A DNA stretch of 48,757 nucleotides from Bacteroidota bacterium (GTDB lineage: Bacteria > Bacteroidota > Bacteroidia > Chitinophagales > Chitinophagaceae), in assembly GCA_947454025.1 (NCBI GenBank), contig CANGIZ010000007.1:1-48757 (forward strand). Reading direction: 5' to 3'. Each line of letters starts with the position of its first letter. The first letter of the stretch is position 1. This document shows positions 16,787 through 25,447 of this stretch, piece after piece. Made by a program: the position numbers and the translations under genes. Below the pieces are notes generated by a model. The model saw only the letters and a program-made list of their open reading frames with translations. It had not been told where the DNA came from and made no database searches.

Positions 16787-18664
16787 TTATTTTAATCCCC
16801 AATGGTGGGCAATGATAACCATTGCCATTGTGTCAAGTTTACAATACTCTAATAATTGTCTTTTAATTTCATCTTTCTGAGATTGGTTTAAACTATCATC
16901 AAATCGAATCCTTTGAAATGCTCTCATGGCATCTGTACCACCAGCAACTGCATTTTCTTCGTCTATTTGTGTAGTATCTGCTTTTAAAGTATCATAAGGG
17001 TCTACAATTCCACCTTCAAAATCAGTAGCGGAATAACTTTTGAAAAAAGGCACTTGATGCAAATAGGTATGATTGTTCCAAATAGCAGGGAGCACTTTTT
17101 TAATGGAAGTTCTACCTTTCATGTATGGATGAAAATAATATTTCTTAGTAAGATCATTCATGTCTACCAACCTGCCTTCCCGCTCAACACTTTTATCACT
17201 TGTTATGCCTATTAGCCATTCTGCTAAATTATCGTTAGTATAATCAAATACTTCCATTTGATGTAAGATGGTTCTTAAAACAGTGTTTTCATGTGTAGCC
17301 CACATAAAAGGCGTACCCGAAACTCCAATTTGTTTCATTAGTGACTCAGAAAAAGCAAAGTTTGGGAACTTACCCTCTGTTTCAATCCACTCAGAATGTA
17401 TTGGAGTTGCACCTTCATATGGAATAGTATGACAACTCCACTGAAAGGCAATTAATTCATATGGTCTCATTCCCTCATGAAATGGCAAAGCACCTGTATA
17501 AGTCTCAAAGTCAATAAAATGTAATGGATATTGGTATTCTTTCAATAAAGATTTTAATTCAGGAGAGATCCACTCCTTATTTTCTTCAGTATACTTTAAC
17601 TGAATTATTTGCCTCTCTGCCCTAACTCCAATTTCACCTTTTTTATTTTTTAATCTCTCAGGTACTACCTCAAATAACCCCGTTTTGGATTGTGAGATTA
17701 ACTCATCCAAGTATGATTGACTGTCTTCATTTTTTATAGAACCACCATGATATAAATCAAAAATATGAGGATCAGGATCTGCTAAACTACCCCAACATTC
17801 TTTAAAACCATTTTTATTTGCACCATCACATTTGAACTCACACGCTTTACAAGATTTATTAATTGAATAATCGGTATCCTTAATCCCTTCATTGAGTATT
17901 CTAATAAAGTTATTAGCTCTATTCTTTATTATGTCCTGTATTTGTATCACCCTGTCCTTTACATCCCTTAATTGTAATAATCCATCTTTCTTCAATAACT
18001 CAATAAAATTTGAACGATTAACATTCTTATCATATTTGAATATAACATCTGGTTTCTTAAATCTTGGTTTTTGTTGTGCAGGTAACTCCTCAACTTCTTT
18101 ATCATTATAAACTTTAGAATCAATAACTGTAAACCAACCAATCAAACCTTCGATATTTGTTCTTTTCGATTTATCTGGCATGAACAAATAAGGATGAATA
18201 TCAAAATCAGGTAGTGCCTCTGACATCACCAAATACTGAAATGCTACATCCTCAATATACTTTTCAAGTAATTTTTCTTGTTTATACTTATCATCCTCAG
18301 TATCGTGAGATTTTGCCTTTACTTCTATTAGATTGATTTTGTTTCCGATTTTTTCTAATATATCAACTCTTATCAATTTTTCACCAGATTGGATAGCAGC
18401 CTCGAATAAAACACAATTTTCCTGTTGAAGACATTCATTGGTCTTATTAATAGCACCCAAGGTGGTTTTTTCATCAATATCAACTCCATCAGGATATAAT
18501 AAAGTTGCCAAGTGACCAACAACATAACCACCTTTAGCTAACATATCCATGTACTCGTTCGTATCATTTGAGGTTGGATAACCTTGCTTCTTGTAAACAA
18601 GTTTTTTAGGACAAGTTGATGCTAACTGAAAATCCGATTTAGATAATGTTATATTAGTACTCAT
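16787..18664 (-). CDS. DUF2779 protein: Cas4-like nuclease joined to a DnaQ-like exonuclease domain
   Basis: This 625-residue protein appears to combine two nucleases. Residues about 1-290 are Cas4-like: STCPKKLVYKK at the start, FEAAIQSGEKLIRVDILEK, the D...ExK pair ending in IEVKAK, and a Cys cluster KSCKACEFKCDGANKNGF with another Cys, suiting a 4Cys Fe-S site. Residues about 375-620 are the DUF2779 domain with a DEDD-like pattern: HFIDFETYTGALPF, WATHENTVLRTIL, and the final LEYCKLDTMAMVII. Activity on DNA or RNA ends is inferred. A terminator separates it from rmuC upstream; the next two genes follow closely. Confidence 0.8.
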   Translation of the reverse strand: MSTNITLSKSDFQLASTCPKKLVYKKQGYPTSNDTNEYMDMLAKGGYVVGHLATLLYPDGVDIDEKTTLGAINKTNECLQQENCVLFEAAIQSGEKLIRVDILEKIGNKINLIEVKAKSHDTEDDKYKQEKLLEKYIEDVAFQYLVMSEALPDFDIHPYLFMPDKSKRTNIEGLIGWFTVIDSKVYNDKEVEELPAQQKPRFKKPDVIFKYDKNVNRSNFIELLKKDGLLQLRDVKDRVIQIQDIIKNRANNFIRILNEGIKDTDYSINKSCKACEFKCDGANKNGFKECWGSLADPDPHIFDLYHGGSIKNEDSQSYLDELISQSKTGLFEVVPERLKNKKGEIGVRAERQIIQLKYTEENKEWISPELKSLLKEYQYPLHFIDFETYTGALPFHEGMRPYELIAFQWSCHTIPYEGATPIHSEWIETEGKFPNFAFSESLMKQIGVSGTPFMWATHENTVLRTILHQMEVFDYTNDNLAEWLIGITSDKSVEREGRLVDMNDLTKKYYFHPYMKGRTSIKKVLPAIWNNHTYLHQVPFFKSYSATDFEGGIVDPYDTLKADTTQIDEENAVAGGTDAMRAFQRIRFDDSLNQSQKDEIKRQLLEYCKLDTMAMVIIAHHWGLK

Positions 18665-18723
18665 TATAATATGAATTTAAGAGATTTTAACTTAATTCTT
18701 TAAAAATTATAAGTTTTAGGAAA

Positions 18724-18757
18724 AGAAAGCGATGGTTTTTCAACCAATCGCCTTCTT
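18724..18757 (-). terminator. Terminator between rmuC and the DUF2779 gene
   Basis: Read leftward, the RNA forms a stem with GCGAT/ATCGC and GGTT/AACC arms around a GAAA-type loop, flanked by A-rich and T-rich ends (AAGAAG...TTTCTTTT). It lies in the 124-bp gap after rmuC and divides the leftward genes into two transcription units. Confidence 0.6.
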
Positions 18758-18788
18758 AATTTACTAACCCACCAAATCAAAAATCAAA

Positions 18789-20060
18789 TTATTCTTCATT
18801 ACTAGTTTCTATATCTAATAGATTAACTGAGTCGTTTGTTTCTAAAGCCTGAATGTTTTTTAACTTGGAATTGATAGCTCTTGTTCTAACACCCAACACT
18901 TCATCTAACTGATTTAATCCTGTTTGAATATTGTTTTGTGCCTTGCCTATTAATCCACCAAAGTTTTCAAATTCCTTCTTAACTGCACCTAATACTTTCC
19001 AAACCTCACTACTTCTTTTTTGGATTGTTAATGTCCTGAATCCCATTTGAAGACTGTTTAGAATGGCCGCAAGGGTAGTTGGACCTGTAACTATTACTTT
19101 ATAATCCTTTTGAAGTTCTTCTAATAAACTTGCTTTTTTAACTACCTCAGCATAAATCCCTTCAAATGGCAAGAACATGATACCAAAATCTGTTGTGTTT
19201 GGTGGGTCAATGTATTTGTCTCTGATGTCTTTAGCCATCTTCTTAATTGTAGTCTCAAGGTTCTTTTGTGCAACTTGGAATTTTTCAGGATCACCTGTTT
19301 CGTATGCTTCTTGTAAGAACTCATAAGCATCTTTTGGAAACTTAGCATCTATTGGAAGATATACAACACTGCCTTCCTCATCCTTACCTGGTAATTTAAC
19401 TGCAAACTCTACTAAATCATTACTACCCTTTTTTGTTTTTACATTAGCCTCATATTGTTCAGGAGCTAGTATCTGTTCAAGTAATAATGATAACTGAACC
19501 TCACCAAACCCACCTCTCATTTTTACATTACTTAATACCTTCTTCAATCCACCCACATCTTGTGCTAGTGTTTGCATATCACCAAGTCCTTTTTGAACTG
19601 ATTCTAATTGTGTAGTAACAAGTTGAAATGATTGAGATATTCTATCGTTCAATGTTTTTTGTAGTTTTTCTTCTACTGTTTCTTTCATCTCAGTCAAATG
19701 TTTGTCCGTAGATTTAATTAGTTCATTTTGGCGCTTCTCTATCTCATCATATCTATCCTTCTGTAATTGAGTAATGTCTGTAAACTTGGTGTTAAGGAAA
19801 GCATTAAAACCTCTAAACTCATCCTTAATTGATTGAGCCTGTTGATTGAACTTTTGCTCAACCTGTTCTCTTATTTCTTTTTCAATACCTCTAATAAGTC
19901 CAGCATTGGTTTGGAACTCTTGTTTGATACTTGACTCGATTCTAGTTTGGTTTGATAAAATCACTTCAATACGAGGGTCTAATGATGAACCCTTTCTTGA
20001 AAAAAGAACAAACACTAATCCTAAATTGACAATACCAAGTAATAATAAAATGTATAACAT
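18789..20060 (-). CDS. rmuC: RmuC-family recombination/nuclease protein
   Basis: This 423-residue protein is an RmuC homologue: an N-terminal membrane helix (LYILLLLGIVNLGLVFVLF), a long coiled coil (about 40-180) and the RmuC domain (about 180-400) with RGGFGEVQLSLLLEQILAP, YLPIDAKFPKDAYEFL, FGIMFLPFEGIYAEVV and TGPTTLAAILNSLQMGFRTL. RmuC is thought to be a PD-(D/E)XK-like enzyme that limits DNA inversions at repeats; homologues have also been seen with defence genes. Here it follows an AAA ATPase by 14 bp, so it is clearly part of that operon instead of a lone housekeeping gene (inference). Confidence 0.9.
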   Translation of the reverse strand: MLYILLLLGIVNLGLVFVLFSRKGSSLDPRIEVILSNQTRIESSIKQEFQTNAGLIRGIEKEIREQVEQKFNQQAQSIKDEFRGFNAFLNTKFTDITQLQKDRYDEIEKRQNELIKSTDKHLTEMKETVEEKLQKTLNDRISQSFQLVTTQLESVQKGLGDMQTLAQDVGGLKKVLSNVKMRGGFGEVQLSLLLEQILAPEQYEANVKTKKGSNDLVEFAVKLPGKDEEGSVVYLPIDAKFPKDAYEFLQEAYETGDPEKFQVAQKNLETTIKKMAKDIRDKYIDPPNTTDFGIMFLPFEGIYAEVVKKASLLEELQKDYKVIVTGPTTLAAILNSLQMGFRTLTIQKRSSEVWKVLGAVKKEFENFGGLIGKAQNNIQTGLNQLDEVLGVRTRAINSKLKNIQALETNDSVNLLDIETSNEE

Positions 20061-20074
20061 ATTTGAAATTTTAA

Positions 20075-21754
20075 TTAATGAATAAAACCTATTGTTGATC
20101 TTCCTGATTTACTTAAAATGAATTCCTCATTACATAGGGTAGATAAATAGGATTCATGATCCAAGTTGATATCTAATACGGATTTTACAAGTAATTTCTT
20201 TTTAATATTTGCTATTTGTCCACCAGTTAATGAAAACTGTTCTGTTAAAGTGTCTATTGTTTTAACTGAAATGTCTTTAAAAACATTAGAAAGTATCTTT
20301 TTTCTAACTTGCTCCTCTGGTTTCTTAAAATCAATTTTATAAAGAAGACGGCGATCAAACGCAGAGTCTAATTGATCTGCTAGATTGGTAGTTGCCATGA
20401 ATATTCCTTCAAATTCTTCAAGTTCTTGTAATAAAATATTCTGAAGAGCATTAAACGATTTATCTACACTCGAGTTTACTGACATTCTTTTTCCAAGTAT
20501 AGCATCTGCCTCATTAAATAATAAAATTGGAGCCTTTTGAAAATGCTTTCTAGCTTGTTTATATTCATCGAATACCTTGGCGAGATTCTTTTCACTTTCA
20601 CCAACCCACTTAGACTGAATTTTCTGAATCTCTACCATGAATATTGATCTCCCCGTAGATTTTGCTACTTGTTTTACAGAGGAAGTTTTACCTGTACCGG
20701 GATAACCATATAATAACACAGTGAAACCTTGTTTCATCCCATTGTCTTTTAATCGGGACATTAAGCTTTTGTAATTGTCCTCTTCCAATGCATTTGAAAG
20801 AGTTTCGATTTGTTCGAGTTCTGAATCGTTGTAAAATAACTGTTCATGTTCGATCTTGTCTGGGTTAATGAGTAGTCCCATTTTAGGTCTAAACTCTTTT
20901 TTAATTGTGTCTTGGTACCCTCCCAATAATACATCCATTGCATGTTCTGATAGTTTAACGTAATTTAAAAATGATAACATTTCGTCTGAAAACACTACAA
21001 GGTCATTTTTGAATAAAATACAATTATTCTCTTTGACTAATCTTTTATACTTAACTCTGTCATGAATTTCAGAAAACACCTCCTTAATAAGTTTATCAAA
21101 GTCTACTTCTTCTGCACCTTCAAGATGTTCTATTGCTAAATCTAATAATAATGTCAAATCGTAGTTGGTTAAATTATCTTGAGATAAGATCCACTCTACT
21201 TCTGTGAATTTTCTATTGTTTTCAAGTACACCTCTAACCTCTTCAACCAATACTTCAGTTGTAATTGTAGTTTCAGTACGTTTACAAATCAAGTCCCTAA
21301 CCTCACCTAAGACTCCGAAAAAATTCTCTAACTTTTGATTCTTCAACAAATCTTTATCACCTTTCATCATTGCATCTATAGCCCTTCCATGCACTTGAAT
21401 TACCTTATTATAATCAGACTTACGTCTGCTAGTATAATCGTTACGTTTAGTGAATAATAATTTCATTTCAGTCAGTTCATCAATAGCTTGGGTAATGTCA
21501 GCAAGGCAAGAAATATTTTTACCAAAATAATCTACAAGCTTTTGTGTATCTACATCAATATCCTTTAAACCACACTCAAGATATATTGATAATACGATTG
21601 ATTGAAAATGACTAATCTCATAAAAAGACATTATGTTAGCCGTTTCTGTTTTTAATTCATTAACGAGATCATCATTTAATAATTGACCCTTTGTTGATGA
21701 TACAACTGTTTGAACTGACTTGAGAAGTTCTTTGGAAATTTGTTTATTACTCAT
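20075..21754 (-). CDS. AAA+ ATPase, first gene of the rmuC operon
   Basis: This 559-residue protein has a helical N-terminal region (1-310) and a C-terminal AAA+ module. Walker A is GYPGTGKT at about 350-357. A pore-like segment KIQSKWVGESEKNLAKVF follows, then Walker B LLFNEADAILGKR, where Asn takes the place of the first acidic residue (a pattern I recall in similar bacterial ATPases). Sensor 1 is FMATTNLADQLD and the arginine finger is AFDRRLLYKI. This is a remodelling ATPase of the FtsH/katanin-like clade; its client is unknown. A palindrome lies 139 bp upstream of its start. Confidence 0.85.
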   Translation of the reverse strand: MSNKQISKELLKSVQTVVSSTKGQLLNDDLVNELKTETANIMSFYEISHFQSIVLSIYLECGLKDIDVDTQKLVDYFGKNISCLADITQAIDELTEMKLLFTKRNDYTSRRKSDYNKVIQVHGRAIDAMMKGDKDLLKNQKLENFFGVLGEVRDLICKRTETTITTEVLVEEVRGVLENNRKFTEVEWILSQDNLTNYDLTLLLDLAIEHLEGAEEVDFDKLIKEVFSEIHDRVKYKRLVKENNCILFKNDLVVFSDEMLSFLNYVKLSEHAMDVLLGGYQDTIKKEFRPKMGLLINPDKIEHEQLFYNDSELEQIETLSNALEEDNYKSLMSRLKDNGMKQGFTVLLYGYPGTGKTSSVKQVAKSTGRSIFMVEIQKIQSKWVGESEKNLAKVFDEYKQARKHFQKAPILLFNEADAILGKRMSVNSSVDKSFNALQNILLQELEEFEGIFMATTNLADQLDSAFDRRLLYKIDFKKPEEQVRKKILSNVFKDISVKTIDTLTEQFSLTGGQIANIKKKLLVKSVLDINLDHESYLSTLCNEEFILSKSGRSTIGFIH

Positions 21755-21892
21755 AGGAAAAAATTTAGAAGGGCGACAAATTTGAAGTAGTTAAATGATA
21801 TGGCAGAAAAAAATTGATTTAATTTATACAGATGTGAAGAACTTTTTTGGAAGGTTTTTTTATCAACCAAGAATTCAAAAGTATAAGTTTGA

Positions 21893-21910
21893 TTTGAAAT
21901 TTTGTTTCAA
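21893..21910. promoter_or_regulatory. Palindrome copy 1, upstream of the AAA-rmuC operon
   Basis: TTTGAAATTTTGTTTCAA has arms TTGAAA and TTTCAA. It overlaps the end of the SLOG gene and precedes the AAA-rmuC operon. An identical 18-bp copy lies at 22302-22319 before the SLOG and WYL genes, so one regulator may control all three units; the WYL protein is the obvious candidate. Confidence 0.6.
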
Positions 21911-22266
21911 TTTGAAACCTTAGGAATATATTTTATCACTTTTATTTCCTTTGAGATTTTACTACAATAATTGATACTGAATTCAGTACCCTTTGATTTA
22001 CAATCCCAAAATGCATAACAACAATCACAAGACTCAATAATTTGTTTGTTTCTAACTACCCCTGCCGAACGTCCATAAGTTTCCCAATCTGGTTTAATAA
22101 TTAATGTGGGAATATTATTTTCCTTAGCCCAATTTTCAGCTAATGTATCGGCACCCACCGCACCACCTGAAATGATCAATTCAACCTGTTCTTTTATTAC
22201 ATTCAGTTCATTTTCAAGTTGAATTTGATCTGAGAAATTTCGACTACCTACTACTGCTATTTTCAT
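21907..22266 (-). CDS. SLOG-domain protein (DUF2493 type)
   Basis: This 119-residue protein has the Rossmann-like SLOG pattern: MKIAVVGSRNFSD at the start, LIISGGAVGADTLAENWAKE at about 30-50, KPDWETYGRSAGVVRNKQII at about 60-80, and the C-terminal AFWDCKSKGTEFSI. SLOG proteins bind or process nucleotides and often occur in defence and stress loci as sensors. The gene stands between two copies of one palindrome, upstream of AAA-rmuC and divergent from the WYL regulator. A role as nucleotide sensor for the island is inferred. Confidence 0.82.
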   Translation of the reverse strand: MKIAVVGSRNFSDQIQLENELNVIKEQVELIISGGAVGADTLAENWAKENNIPTLIIKPDWETYGRSAGVVRNKQIIESCDCCYAFWDCKSKGTEFSINYCSKISKEIKVIKYIPKVSN

Positions 22267-22301
22267 ACTTTTTGATTTGGGAGGTCAAAGATCGAATCGC
22301 G

Positions 22302-22344
22302 TTTGAAATTTTGTTTCAAAACCAGAATTGAAGTAAAACTTCAA
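22302..22344. promoter_or_regulatory. Palindrome copy 2 and a second inverted repeat in the WYL/SLOG gap
   Basis: TTTGAAATTTTGTTTCAA (22302-22319) is identical to the site at 21893. Nine bases later comes TTGAAGTAAAACTTCAA (22328-22344), arms TTGAAGT/ACTTCAA with a 3-bp spacer. Both lie between the divergent SLOG and WYL genes and probably act as operators, perhaps for WYL self-repression (inference). Confidence 0.6.
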
Positions 22345-22374
22345 AACAGGGTTGTTTATTTGTTTTAGCAAACC

Positions 22375-23481
22375 ATGAAAACTATCAGCAAATACATAAA
22401 ATTGAAAAAAACGTTAGTTTTTGAAACAAAAAGACATATTATTTCAAAATATGATACCTTTGGCAAAACGGATGTTATGCCAATAAGTAAAAATGCTAGA
22501 AAGAGGTTCATTCTAATAGATGGTATTCTTAAAAGTCACAAGAGATACTCAATTAAGGAAATAGCTGAAAAGGTAAATGAACAATTAGAAGAGGATGGAT
22601 TTGCTGTAGTCAGTGAGAGAATGATCTATAATGACATTCAAATGATGCAAGAGGAATATCCCGTTAACATTATTAAAAAAGAAGGGAAATACCAATACGA
22701 GACAAGAGATGAATCCATTACAAATGAAATCTTGGATCAAAAAGACAGAGAAATCATTGAAATGGCTCTACAGACCTTTTCAATATATAAAGGTTCTGGT
22801 TTGTTTGAAAAGTTTGATGATGTTATCACAAGGTTGATGGCAGGATCGGTTTTACGCAGACTTAATAAATCGGATCACAAGAAGTACATTCAAATCGGAG
22901 AGTTAACTGGCAAAACAGGGCAAGAGTGGATTGAGGTTATATATGATGCTATTGTAAATTATAAGACACTTATTATTCACTATAAACCCTATGGTGGAGA
23001 AACTAAGACTCGAACAATCAGTCCCTACTTGTTAAAGGAATATCGTAACGTTTGGTACATGGTTGCTTGTGCAAATGAAACAAAACACAAAGGGAGTACA
23101 AATCTTTTCAAACTAAACAGAATCCAAAAAATAGAACCGTGTGAAGAACCATTTGTAATAGACGAAAAGTTTAGTGCTGAAGATTATTTCAAGTATAGTT
23201 TAGGTGTCTTTCACGTACATGGTTCTGAACCAATAGAAGTTAAATTGAAATTCAACAAAAACCTTATTCCGTTGATATCTGAATCTAAAATCCACCCTTC
23301 TATGGAGATTGTATCTAAGACTGAAGACGAAATGATTGTAACTTTTACAGTCTATAATACAATTGAATTGAAAAATAAGATTTTAAGTTTTGGAGCAAAT
23401 GCTGAGGTAATTAGTCCAAAAGAGCTTAAAGACGAAATTATCAAAATAATTGATCAAGCTAAATTGATATATTCAAAATAA
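22375..23481 (+). CDS. WYL-domain transcriptional regulator
   Basis: This is a helix-turn-helix regulator with a ligand-binding WYL domain. The HTH is at about residues 45-90 (RFILIDGILKSHKRYSIKEI, AEKVNEQLEEDGFAVVSERM). The WYL domain is at about 175-270 (YKTLIIHYKPYGGETKTRTI, SPYLLKEYRNVWYMVACANE), followed by the C-terminal WCX part. WYL proteins repress phage-defence operons and respond to nucleic-acid fragments. It is divergent from the SLOG/AAA/rmuC genes with shared palindromes between. ATG at 22375 adds a 34-residue basic extension; ATG at 22477 (MPISKNARKRF) matches the typical family start. Confidence 0.88.
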   Translation: MKTISKYIKLKKTLVFETKRHIISKYDTFGKTDVMPISKNARKRFILIDGILKSHKRYSIKEIAEKVNEQLEEDGFAVVSERMIYNDIQMMQEEYPVNIIKKEGKYQYETRDESITNEILDQKDREIIEMALQTFSIYKGSGLFEKFDDVITRLMAGSVLRRLNKSDHKKYIQIGELTGKTGQEWIEVIYDAIVNYKTLIIHYKPYGGETKTRTISPYLLKEYRNVWYMVACANETKHKGSTNLFKLNRIQKIEPCEEPFVIDEKFSAEDYFKYSLGVFHVHGSEPIEVKLKFNKNLIPLISESKIHPSMEIVSKTEDEMIVTFTVYNTIELKNKILSFGANAEVISPKELKDEIIKIIDQAKLIYSK

Positions 23482-23489
23482 AATAAATT

Positions 23490-23936
23490 ATGGGAAGAAA
23501 AAAAATATATACGGAGGACACAAAATGGTTAAGGCAAATATATAATAATAAAAAGACCGAGAATGGAGGTTTTTCTAAAGTTACAACAATAGAATTTATA
23601 GAATGGTTTGACCAAAGTGTTTACGATAAAGGTTGCTGTTATTGTGGAACAACTCACGAAACAAGTAAAAAGATATTTGATTTCCAAATCATTTCAAAAG
23701 GTAGATTAGATGCGACTAGAGGCAAACATAGAATGCATAGATTAGAATTAGAAAGAGTAATTCCCAATGAACCATATGATAATTTAAAAAATTTAGCATG
23801 GGCATGCCACTGGTGTAATAATGCTAAATCAAATTTTTTTACTAAAGAAGAATTCAAACCGGTTATATCTGATGCCATTAAAATAGCTTTAGACAAAATA
23901 ATTGAAGAAATTGATAAAAAAATAAAATATGAATAA
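23490..23936 (+). CDS. HNH endonuclease
   Basis: This 148-residue protein is a small HNH nuclease: a zinc CxxC pair (CCYCG) near residue 52, then HRLELERVIPNEPYDNLKNL and AWACHWCNNAKSNFF at about 82-115, giving the His, Asn and second zinc Cys pair. It probably cuts DNA. It lies 8 bp after the WYL regulator and overlaps the next gene by 8 bp, so it belongs to the rightward operon. No methyltransferase is adjacent, which argues for a defence nuclease under tight control, not a simple restriction enzyme (inference). Confidence 0.85.
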   Translation: MGRKKIYTEDTKWLRQIYNNKKTENGGFSKVTTIEFIEWFDQSVYDKGCCYCGTTHETSKKIFDFQIISKGRLDATRGKHRMHRLELERVIPNEPYDNLKNLAWACHWCNNAKSNFFTKEEFKPVISDAIKIALDKIIEEIDKKIKYE

Positions 23937-24369
23937 GACTCAAATAGAGAGATATATTCCAAAAGTCTTTAACAAGGCACATCTAATCCCAGAATTAAAC
24001 AACCTTATCCGAAAAGGGAAAAAGATTAACATTGATGATTACATGAAGTTTGTTACAGACTTTGAAATAAAATGTGAAAATTCATTAATAGATCTCTTTA
24101 ATAGTCTGAATATACAATCAAGTGTTAAGTCCGATAGATATTCGTTACCTTATAAAGAAGAACTCATATCTATTGTTGAAGGTGCAAGTTTCCTAAACCA
24201 TGCTTTTAACATAAATAATATAACAAGAGATATAGTTAAAGAACTACTAGACAAAGAAATATATAAATTAAGATTCTACCTAACAATTGATGCAATAATT
24301 GAAAACGACACAGAAGATCGAACTTTCTTTGGAAGAGTAATTTACAAGTTTAGATATGTAATTCATTAA
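23929..24369 (+). CDS. Unknown protein overlapping the HNH nuclease gene
   Basis: I do not recognise this 146-residue protein. It is mostly helical (FNKAHLIPELNNLIRKGKKI; FEIKCENSLIDLFNSLNIQS) with an acidic centre and no nuclease or membrane motif. Its ATG lies 8 bp inside the HNH gene, so translation is coupled. Such a partner could be a specificity, inhibitor or immunity protein for the nuclease; this rests on position only. Confidence 0.6.
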   Translation: MNKTQIERYIPKVFNKAHLIPELNNLIRKGKKINIDDYMKFVTDFEIKCENSLIDLFNSLNIQSSVKSDRYSLPYKEELISIVEGASFLNHAFNINNITRDIVKELLDKEIYKLRFYLTIDAIIENDTEDRTFFGRVIYKFRYVIH

Positions 24370-24386
24370 TTTTATAAATATAAAAT

Positions 24387-25439
24387 ATGCCCTTAGCTAC
24401 TTTCCCCAATATTGACTATTCATTTTGGCTAAAAAACTATTCATGGGAAAACTTCTCCTCAATGAACGGTATGATTACTACAATGAAAAATAAGAAGTAT
24501 ATAAATAATAATATTACTCCGGAAAATATTACTTCAAATATTCAATTAAAAATTGAATCATATATCAAAAAAAATGACGATGACGTTTTATTTGAAATTT
24601 TTAAATTGATTCAAACTTGGGGTGGTAAAAGTTCTGGTAGCAATACATTAAAAATATGCGAAGAATGGGAAAATGTTATTCAAAATGATGTTTATAAAAC
24701 ATATAAAGACAAGTATAGAGAATTCGTAAGGCTTATGCTTGATGGAAAGTCAATTGATTCATTTTATTCAATGACTAATAAGAATATCGTTATGGATAAA
24801 ATTCAAAACAAGAATATAGGCTTGAATATCAAGGGTCTTTCATTTTCATTTGTTCCAAAACATATTTGTTTTTGGTCAGGGCAAGGTGACCGAACCAAAG
24901 GATTGCCAATCCTAGACGATGTAATTGCAAAAATTGTATACAAGGTTAATAAAGCAGAAAATGTAGATTACAATACATTTATAGAAGATATTAATACACT
25001 TATTGCAAGTCTTAATGCAAATTTAGATGAAGAAAATAAGTTTATACCTTCTCATATCGAGATGGCTCTATTCGCATTTTCGGGGAACTATTGGGAAACT
25101 ACAAAAACTGCTACTAAAGAAATAAGGAGTAACCCTAAAATAGAAAAAACCGATTTTAGTGAAGTAAAAATAATTATTGATTCTTTCCCAAATCAAATAA
25201 AAAATACCAACCAAGAGAAAAGTATAGATAAAGAAGAATCAAAAAATATATCAATATTGACTTTAAGAAAAGGTGATTATTTGAAGTACAATGACGGGTT
25301 TTTATATATAAAGAAATCAATTTGCGATAAAATTAATATCAAAATCATAAAGATAGATTCAAAAAAGTCTTTAAAATATAAGGGTGAAACTTATCTTAAA
25401 TTCATAGGAAACGTTAATTCAATAAATCTAATAAGTTAA
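24387..25439 (+). CDS. Unknown protein, possibly OGG-like fold
   Basis: This 350-residue protein has a helical core with FKLIQTWGGKSSGSN and LSFSFVPKHICFWSGQGDRT followed by KGLPILDDVIAKIVYKVNK. I link this pattern weakly to the putative 8-oxoguanine glycosylase-like family found in bacterial defence neighbourhoods. No catalytic Lys/Asp pair can be assigned with confidence. Residues about 290-350 form a separate small domain (LRKGDYLKYNDGFLYIKKSI). It follows the previous gene by 17 bp and precedes a WG-repeat gene by 8 bp, so it is part of the same operon. Confidence 0.5.
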   Translation: MPLATFPNIDYSFWLKNYSWENFSSMNGMITTMKNKKYINNNITPENITSNIQLKIESYIKKNDDDVLFEIFKLIQTWGGKSSGSNTLKICEEWENVIQNDVYKTYKDKYREFVRLMLDGKSIDSFYSMTNKNIVMDKIQNKNIGLNIKGLSFSFVPKHICFWSGQGDRTKGLPILDDVIAKIVYKVNKAENVDYNTFIEDINTLIASLNANLDEENKFIPSHIEMALFAFSGNYWETTKTATKEIRSNPKIEKTDFSEVKIIIDSFPNQIKNTNQEKSIDKEESKNISILTLRKGDYLKYNDGFLYIKKSICDKINIKIIKIDSKKSLKYKGETYLKFIGNVNSINLIS

Positions 25440-25447
25440 AAAATATT

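Noticed and set aside
20450-20530. AAA ATPase inactive because Walker B has Asn
   Set aside because: LLFNEADAILGKR keeps the catalytic Glu, and I recall this form in related bacterial ATPases, so loss of activity is not supported.
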